Shown piece after piece: positions 5,206 through 9,265 of a DNA stretch of 9,265 nucleotides (within the stretch, counting starts at the first letter, position 1; each line of letters opens with the position of its first letter). The DNA is taken from contig SLOW01000304.1 of assembly GCA_007132315.1 (NCBI GenBank), positions 1-9,265 on the forward strand. The letters run 5' to 3'. Source of the DNA: Opitutales bacterium (GTDB lineage Bacteria; Verrucomicrobiota; Verrucomicrobiia; Opitutales; T3Sed10-336). A model generated the notes under the pieces. The model had not been told where the DNA came from. It was given only the letters and a program-made list of their open reading frames with translations, and searched no databases. The position numbers and the translations under genes were made by a program.

Positions 5206-6294
5206 TTGAAATCCGACAACAACCAAACCCGCGAGGAGCGACCGCGACTTTTTCAGATGATGCTCTCCAAAACACCCGGGGGAGCGGACCGGTTTTTCGA
5301 GAAGCTGACAATCGCCTTCGCCGAGGCGGGCGTTCCGCAGTTGGTCGTCATCGAGCCCAATCCGGAACGCGAAGCCCTCTTCCGGCAACAAAGCAATATC
5401 CGCGTCGAACCCCTGCGCTTCGGCGGACTGCGGGAACCGCTCGCGCGGATGCGGCTCAAGAGGCTCCTGAACGACTTCGAGCCCGGCGCGGCGATGACCT
5501 GGATGAGCCGGGCGTCGAGGCGCATGCCGTACGGTCCGTTCGCAAAAATCGCCCGGCTCGGCGATTATTATCCGCTAAAACATTACCGCCGGTGCGACCA
5601 CCTGGTGGCCAACACACCGGATATTCTCGACTACCTGAAGCGCGAAGGCTGGCCCGCCGAGCGCGCCCATCTGGTCGGCAATTTCTGCGATCCGCCGGCA
5701 CTGAGCGATCCACCGGAAAAGGTGCGCGCCGACGTTCGCCGCGAAACGGGAATCCCGGATACCGCCCCGCTGCTCCTCGCGCTTGGCCGGTTGCACCCGA
5801 AAAAGGCCCAGGACATCCTGCTGCGGGCGATGGTGTCGGTTCCCAAGGCCCACCTGCTCCTGGCCGGGGAAGGACCGCTCCGCCCGGAACTCGAACGGCT
5901 CGCCGGCGAGCTCGGTCTGGACGACCGGGTCCGCTTCCTCGGTTGGCGACGCGACGCCGACCGCCTGCTCGCCGCGTGCGATGCCTGTGTGGTGCCCTCC
6001 CGGTTTGAGCCGCTCGGCAACGTGGTGCTGGAAGCCTGGGCACACCGCAAGCCCCTCATCGCCGCCCGCTCCACCGGTCCCGCATGGCTGGTAGAGCACG
6101 AAAAGGACGGACTTCTCGTACCCGTCGATGACGTCAAGGCGCTCGCCGAAGGCTTGAATCGGCTCCTGGCCGACCCGGAGCTTCGAAAGAAACTCGTGGC
6201 GAACGGACACGAACGGTTTGAACGGGACTTCTCACGGAAGGCCGTGGTCGAACAGTACCTGCGATTTTTCGAGCGGGTTAAGAGCGCCGTCTAA
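5206..6294 (+). CDS. GT4-family glycosyltransferase (GT-B fold)
   Basis: A 362-residue glycosyltransferase, distinct from the one at 1527-2669. The N-terminal half starts at R-L-F-Q-M-M-L-S-K-T-P-G-G-A-D-R-F (14-30), the first strand plus the glycine loop (G25, G26) of GT4 enzymes. The second Rossmann half carries L-G-R-L-H-P-K-K (193-200), with R195 and K199/K200 as the donor-phosphate contacts, then L-A-G-E-G-P-L at 219-225, and the E-x7-E motif at E268 and E276 (E-P-L-G-N-V-V-L-E). It most resembles lipopolysaccharide-core or capsule-type GT4 enzymes. I use the TTG at 5206 as start: a TAA lies six codons upstream, and starting at the ATG pair at 5257/5260 would cut off the first strand of the fold. 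The Shine-Dalgarno is weak (GGAA at 5192-5195). It is transcribed alone, away from the P-loop gene by 719 nt, and converges on ftsH. Donor and acceptor unknown. Confidence 0.9.
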   Translation: MKSDNNQTREERPRLFQMMLSKTPGGADRFFEKLTIAFAEAGVPQLVVIEPNPEREALFRQQSNIRVEPLRFGGLREPLARMRLKRLLNDFEPGAAMTWMSRASRRMPYGPFAKIARLGDYYPLKHYRRCDHLVANTPDILDYLKREGWPAERAHLVGNFCDPPALSDPPEKVRADVRRETGIPDTAPLLLALGRLHPKKAQDILLRAMVSVPKAHLLLAGEGPLRPELERLAGELGLDDRVRFLGWRRDADRLLAACDACVVPSRFEPLGNVVLEAWAHRKPLIAARSTGPAWLVEHEKDGLLVPVDDVKALAEGLNRLLADPELRKKLVANGHERFERDFSRKAVVEQYLRFFERVKSAV

Positions 6295-6391
6295 AGAACG
6301 GTGCTTCACGCCGCTGCTTTCGGACCAAGCTTTCTTTCAAATTTCACCTTTTCGATTTCAAATGCCATTTCGGGCGGCTTGGAACACGAAT

Positions 6392-6417
6392 CCGGCGTCG
6401 AAACGCCGGGCTATTTT
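6392..6417. terminator. Probable intrinsic terminator between convergent genes
   Basis: CCGGCGT (6392-6398) pairs exactly with ACGCCGG (6403-6409) around a CGAA loop, and GCTATTTTC follows on the plus strand. It lies about 100 nt past the glycosyltransferase stop and 146 nt past the ftsH stop, so it could serve the plus-strand gene and perhaps both. The T-tract is short. Confidence 0.55.
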
Positions 6418-6460
6418 CACTCGTGCCTCCGGGGCGAAGAAAACTGCGTGTAAGGTCCAA

Positions 6461-6523
6461 GCTCCCGCGCCGCCGGGGCGGGGAAGGACGCCCGCGCTCC
6501 AAGGGACCCCGTCATGCGGGAGC
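6461..6523. repeat. Separated 8-bp inverted repeat downstream of ftsH
   Basis: GCTCCCGC (6461-6468) and GCGGGAGC (6516-6523) are exact reverse complements with a 47-nt GC-rich interval. It begins 32 nt past the ftsH stop and could form the base of a larger RNA structure at the 3' end of the ftsH transcript. Confidence 0.35.
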
Positions 6524-6554
6524 AATGGAGGGGCGCCGTCCATTCGGGACAAAA

Positions 6555-8591
6555 TCAGGCCATGGCGCCGGCGGGGTCGCCGGGTGGCTCATCGATTTGT
6601 TTGCCTTTGCCTTCGACGGCCTTCTCTTCTTTCTCCCGGCGTTTCTTTTCTTCGTGCAGGGCCGACGGGGCCTTTTCCACCGTAGAACGGATCTCGCCGT
6701 GATCGAGGATCTCGTGCACGTGTTTGCCGTCGATGGTTTCGTACTCCATCAGGGCGGCGGCGATTTTGTCGAGCGCCTCCCGGTTTTCCTTCATGATATT
6801 GGTGGCGCGCTCGTACTGCTCGTCGATGATCCGGTGAAGTTCGTCGTCAATTTTCCGGGCGGTCTCCTCGCTGTAATTCTGGGTCCGGTTGATTTCCTTG
6901 CCCAGGAAAACCGTATCCTGATTCTCACCCAGCGAGAGCGGTCCGAGTGTGCTCATGCCCCAGTCGCACACCATATGACGGGCGATCTTGGTCGCCTGTT
7001 TGATGTCGCCGCTGGCACCGCTGGAAATATCGTCCAACACCAGTTCCTCCGCGATCCGGCCGCCCATGATGCTGGCGAGCTGATTGAGGAGGCGTTTTTT
7101 CGAATAATTATAGGTGTCCTTCTTGGGCAGGAACATCGTACTTCCAAGGCTCTGCCCGCGAGGAATGATCGTCACCTTGTGCAGGGGCATGCTGCCGTCG
7201 TCCACTACGGCCTGAATCAGCGCGTGTCCGGCTTCGTGATAGGCGATCAGTTTCTTGTCCTCCTCGTCCATGATCCGCCGGCGCTCGCGGCCGTACTGGA
7301 TCTTGTCGCGGGCTTCCTCGATATGGGACAGTGAAACCTTTTTACTGCCGTAACGCACGGCGATGAGCGCAGCTTCATTAAGCAGATTCGCCAGGTCGGC
7401 GCCCGACAAGCCGGGCGTGCTGCGGGCGACGACATCGAGATCGACCTCCTCGTCGAGTTTGATCTTCTTGGCATGGACGTCGAGTATCTGCCGGCGGCCG
7501 TTGAGGTCGGGAAGGTCGATCATGATCTGCCGGTCGAAGCGCCCCGGCCGCAACAGCGCGTTGTCCAGCACGTCCGGACGGTTGGTCGCGGCGATGATGA
7601 TCACCCCTTCATGCCCTTCAAAGCCGTCCATCTCAACGAGCAGCGAGTTCAAGGTCTGTTCCCGCTCGTCGTTTCCTCCGCCCACGCCGGCCCCGCGCTG
7701 GCGGCCGACGGCGTCGATTTCATCGATAAAGATCAGACACGGGGCGTTCTTGCGGCCCTGTTCGAACATGTCGCGCACGCGGCTGGCGCCGACGCCGACA
7801 AACATTTCCACGAAGTCCGATCCGCTGATCGTGAAAAACGGAACGTCGGCCTCGCCGGCGACCGCCTTGGCCAGCAACGTCTTTCCCGTGCCGGGAGGAC
7901 CCACCATGAGGAACCCCTTGGGGATGCGTCCGCCGACGTTTTGAAACTTCTTGGGATCCTTCAGGAACTCGACCACTTCCTGGATTTCCTCCTTGGCCTC
8001 GTCGCATCCGGCGACGTCCTTGAAATAAACTTTCTGCCGGTCGCGGGTGAGCATCTTGGCCTTGCTCTTGCCGAAACTCATGGCTCCCTTCCCCGCCATA
8101 CGCAATTGGCGGATAAAGAGGAAATACAGCAAGGCGATGATCAGGATAAAGGGCAGCAGGGAAATCATGATGTCTGACATCACCGTGGAGGACGGCTCCT
8201 CCTTGAGGGCCGCCGACCCAAGGCTCTCGCGCAGGATGTCGAGATTGCCTTCGGTCAGGCGTCCGCTCGCCATGAAGCGGTCGCCCGGATCGGCCGCAAG
8301 CTCGGGCACCCGCGTGGCGAACGTTCCGGTGATATCCGCGAAATCACTGCCGCCGCGCTTGTTGGCTTTTACCGTCGCCTCTTCAATGCGCCCTTCTTCA
8401 GCCAGGTCGAGAACCTGTTTGACGGTCAATTTGGTTTCCGGCCCCTGGGGTTCGCCGCTCAGAAGCCACAACGTCGCGATGGCCCCGAAAATGGCGAACC
8501 AGATCAGAAGGACCTTTGGCTGGTACTTGTTGTTGTCGGGCGGTGTCGAAGACCCTTGCGGTCCCGGCCCCTGTTGGTTGTTCTCGGACAT
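6555..8591 (-). CDS. ftsH: ATP-dependent zinc metalloprotease FtsH
   Basis: A 678-residue hexameric inner-membrane AAA+ protease that extracts and degrades membrane and short-lived soluble proteins. Membrane segments are at about 26-44 and 140-160, with the periplasmic domain between them. The AAA module has Walker A G-P-P-G-T-G-K-T (231-238), the pore loop F-V-G (264-266), Walker B C-L-I-F-I-D-E-I-D (285-293) and the second region of homology T-N-R-P-D-V-L-D-N-A-L-L-R-P-G-R-F-D-R (336-354). The peptidase has H-E-A-G-H at 452-456 (zinc ligands H452, H456; catalytic E453); D529 in G-A-S-G-D-I is the likely third ligand. The C-terminal tail from about 645 is highly charged (K/E/R-rich) and likely disordered. 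It is 12 nt from the tilS stop, so co-transcribed. The sequence before the ATG is pyrimidine-rich (acctcttttctt) with no Shine-Dalgarno, so translation probably depends on coupling to tilS or another mode. Confidence 0.98.
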   Translation of the reverse strand: MSENNQQGPGPQGSSTPPDNNKYQPKVLLIWFAIFGAIATLWLLSGEPQGPETKLTVKQVLDLAEEGRIEEATVKANKRGGSDFADITGTFATRVPELAADPGDRFMASGRLTEGNLDILRESLGSAALKEEPSSTVMSDIMISLLPFILIIALLYFLFIRQLRMAGKGAMSFGKSKAKMLTRDRQKVYFKDVAGCDEAKEEIQEVVEFLKDPKKFQNVGGRIPKGFLMVGPPGTGKTLLAKAVAGEADVPFFTISGSDFVEMFVGVGASRVRDMFEQGRKNAPCLIFIDEIDAVGRQRGAGVGGGNDEREQTLNSLLVEMDGFEGHEGVIIIAATNRPDVLDNALLRPGRFDRQIMIDLPDLNGRRQILDVHAKKIKLDEEVDLDVVARSTPGLSGADLANLLNEAALIAVRYGSKKVSLSHIEEARDKIQYGRERRRIMDEEDKKLIAYHEAGHALIQAVVDDGSMPLHKVTIIPRGQSLGSTMFLPKKDTYNYSKKRLLNQLASIMGGRIAEELVLDDISSGASGDIKQATKIARHMVCDWGMSTLGPLSLGENQDTVFLGKEINRTQNYSEETARKIDDELHRIIDEQYERATNIMKENREALDKIAAALMEYETIDGKHVHEILDHGEIRSTVEKAPSALHEEKKRREKEEKAVEGKGKQIDEPPGDPAGAMA

Positions 8592-8603
8592 AAGAAAAGA
8601 GGT

Positions 8604-9265
8604 TTACGGCCTATCCGTTTTCAGGGTTGCCCGTCCTCCGCCATATGTCAAATGCGCAACACGCTTCGTCAAATCGCCGAGTTTTACACTGTCGGCGGGC
8701 GGCAGACCGGGACACCAGACGATAGAGCCGTCGCCCATGCAGACAACCGGAAGTCGCCGGCGTTCCGCGGGATCGACGCGCCGATCCGTGAAAACATCCT
8801 GCAACTTGCGCCCGCCGGGGGCTCCCAACGGCCGGTAGCGATCGCCCGGACGCCACGGGCGCACCACCAGTCCGCTCGAACCCAGCGCGTCGGAATCCAA
8901 AAACGCCTCGCGTCGCGGATCGGACTTACCGGCTCGAACAGCCGTTTTCATTTCCTCGGTCGGCTCGACAATGGCCATTCGCAACACACCGCCTCCGGGA
9001 AAGAACAAAGCACTCCCCCGGGGAAAACACATCTCGCCCGACCAGAACTCGCCCGATCGCTTCGACGCTTCCCACCGGAGGACGGCGCCGTCGAACACCA
9101 GGAATCCCTCCCGTCCGGCGCTGAACCGCGAGGGCGTCCCCGCCTCAAGCGCAGCCAGAAGCTCGGAAACCGCCCGGGCGCTCAACCGCGCCCGCATACC
9201 GCCAACCGCCAGCCAACGCTCCAGGGCTCGCCGGCGGATCGCCGCCGGTTCGGCCCGCAGATCCC
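8604..9265 (-). CDS. tilS: tRNA(Ile)-lysidine synthase TilS, C-terminal part (cut by window edge)
   Basis: The frame is open to the right edge, so the N-terminal ATP-pyrophosphatase domain with its S-G-G-x-D-S loop lies outside the window. The visible ~219 residues contain the end of the middle helical domain (R-R-R-A-L-E-R-W-L, about 9210-9236, then L-S-A-R-A-V) and the TilS C-terminal domain, with the diagnostic V-R-P-W-R-P-G-D-R-Y-R-P-L-G stretch followed by G-G-R-K-L-Q-D-V-F-T-D-R-R-V and R-R-R-L-P-V-V-C. An ATG at 9195-9197 is internal, not the start. TilS converts C34 of tRNA-Ile2 (CAU anticodon) to lysidine using ATP and lysine, which lets it read AUA; it is essential in most bacteria. 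The tilS-ftsH neighbourhood is common in bacteria, which supports both calls. The stop is TAA at 8604-8606. Confidence 0.93.
   Translation of the reverse strand, partial: DLRAEPAAIRRRALERWLAVGGMRARLSARAVSELLAALEAGTPSRFSAGREGFLVFDGAVLRWEASKRSGEFWSGEMCFPRGSALFFPGGGVLRMAIVEPTEEMKTAVRAGKSDPRREAFLDSDALGSSGLVVRPWRPGDRYRPLGAPGGRKLQDVFTDRRVDPAERRRLPVVCMGDGSIVWCPGLPPADSVKLGDLTKRVAHLTYGGGRATLKTDRP

Noticed and set aside
4665..5391. Several overlapping minus-strand frames of 90-157 codons in the gene-poor region
   Set aside because: They overlap one another and the repeats, lack ribosome sites and carry no motif; none is more credible than the others.
5172..6008. Plus-strand open frame of 278 codons
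   Set aside because: It overlaps the glycosyltransferase at 5206-6294 in another frame, is extremely rich in Arg, Pro and Gly, and shows no domain; it is a shadow of a high-GC gene.
6423..7334. Plus-strand open frame of 303 codons
   Set aside because: It runs antisense to ftsH, whose identity is certain, and has no recognisable domain; long antisense frames are expected in GC-rich genes.
7473..8177. Plus-strand open frame of 234 codons antisense to ftsH
   Set aside because: Antisense shadow of the AAA domain coding region; no start signal and no domain.

Overview
The window looks like a bacterial chromosome segment where a glycan-modification locus (left and centre) meets a conserved housekeeping pair (right). 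The right end holds the 3' part of tilS followed by ftsH, a gene neighbourhood kept in many bacteria. The rest encodes two GT4-type glycosyltransferases, a PAPS-type sulfotransferase, a P-loop kinase-like protein and two related proteins with a ParB/sulfiredoxin-like motif. The high-GC right half and the short hairpin repeats between genes, with a C-C-G-C-T-C-C-G-T-G-A-G type unit, remind me of Verrucomicrobiota or related PVC bacteria. That assignment is an impression from the FtsH sequence and the repeats, and I could not test it.

Layout. Positions 1-338 (+) carry the C-terminal end of a ParB/Srx-like protein cut by the window edge. It converges on a minus-strand run read from right to left: a second ParB/Srx-like protein (start about 3447), a GT4 glycosyltransferase (1527-2669, 1 nt after the previous stop) and a sulfotransferase (468-1292, after a 234-nt gap with a perfect hairpin). 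A P-loop kinase-like gene (3743-4486, +) diverges from this run across an AT-rich intergenic region. Positions 4487-5205 have no intact gene. They hold a hairpin, a 29-codon remnant of a Phd/YefM-type antitoxin, a 16-bp tandem repeat and a pair of hairpin-forming repeats. A second GT4 glycosyltransferase (5206-6294, +) follows and converges on ftsH (6555-8591, -), with a terminator-like hairpin between them. The partial tilS (8604 to the edge, -) lies 12 nt upstream of ftsH.

How the genes may work together (inference). The glycosyltransferases would extend a surface or exported polysaccharide and the sulfotransferase would sulfate it or another carbohydrate acceptor. The ParB/Srx-like and P-loop proteins are the least explained members. 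The ParB/sulfiredoxin fold includes nucleotide-dependent enzymes (CTP-binding ParB, ATP-using sulfiredoxin, SerK/SbnI serine kinases). Two copies beside a sulfotransferase and glycosyltransferase therefore suggest an enzymatic or nucleotide-sensing role in glycan modification rather than chromosome partitioning. This is the most interesting open question in the window. tilS and ftsH are core functions (tRNA-Ile2 lysidine modification and membrane protein quality control) unrelated to the glycan genes.
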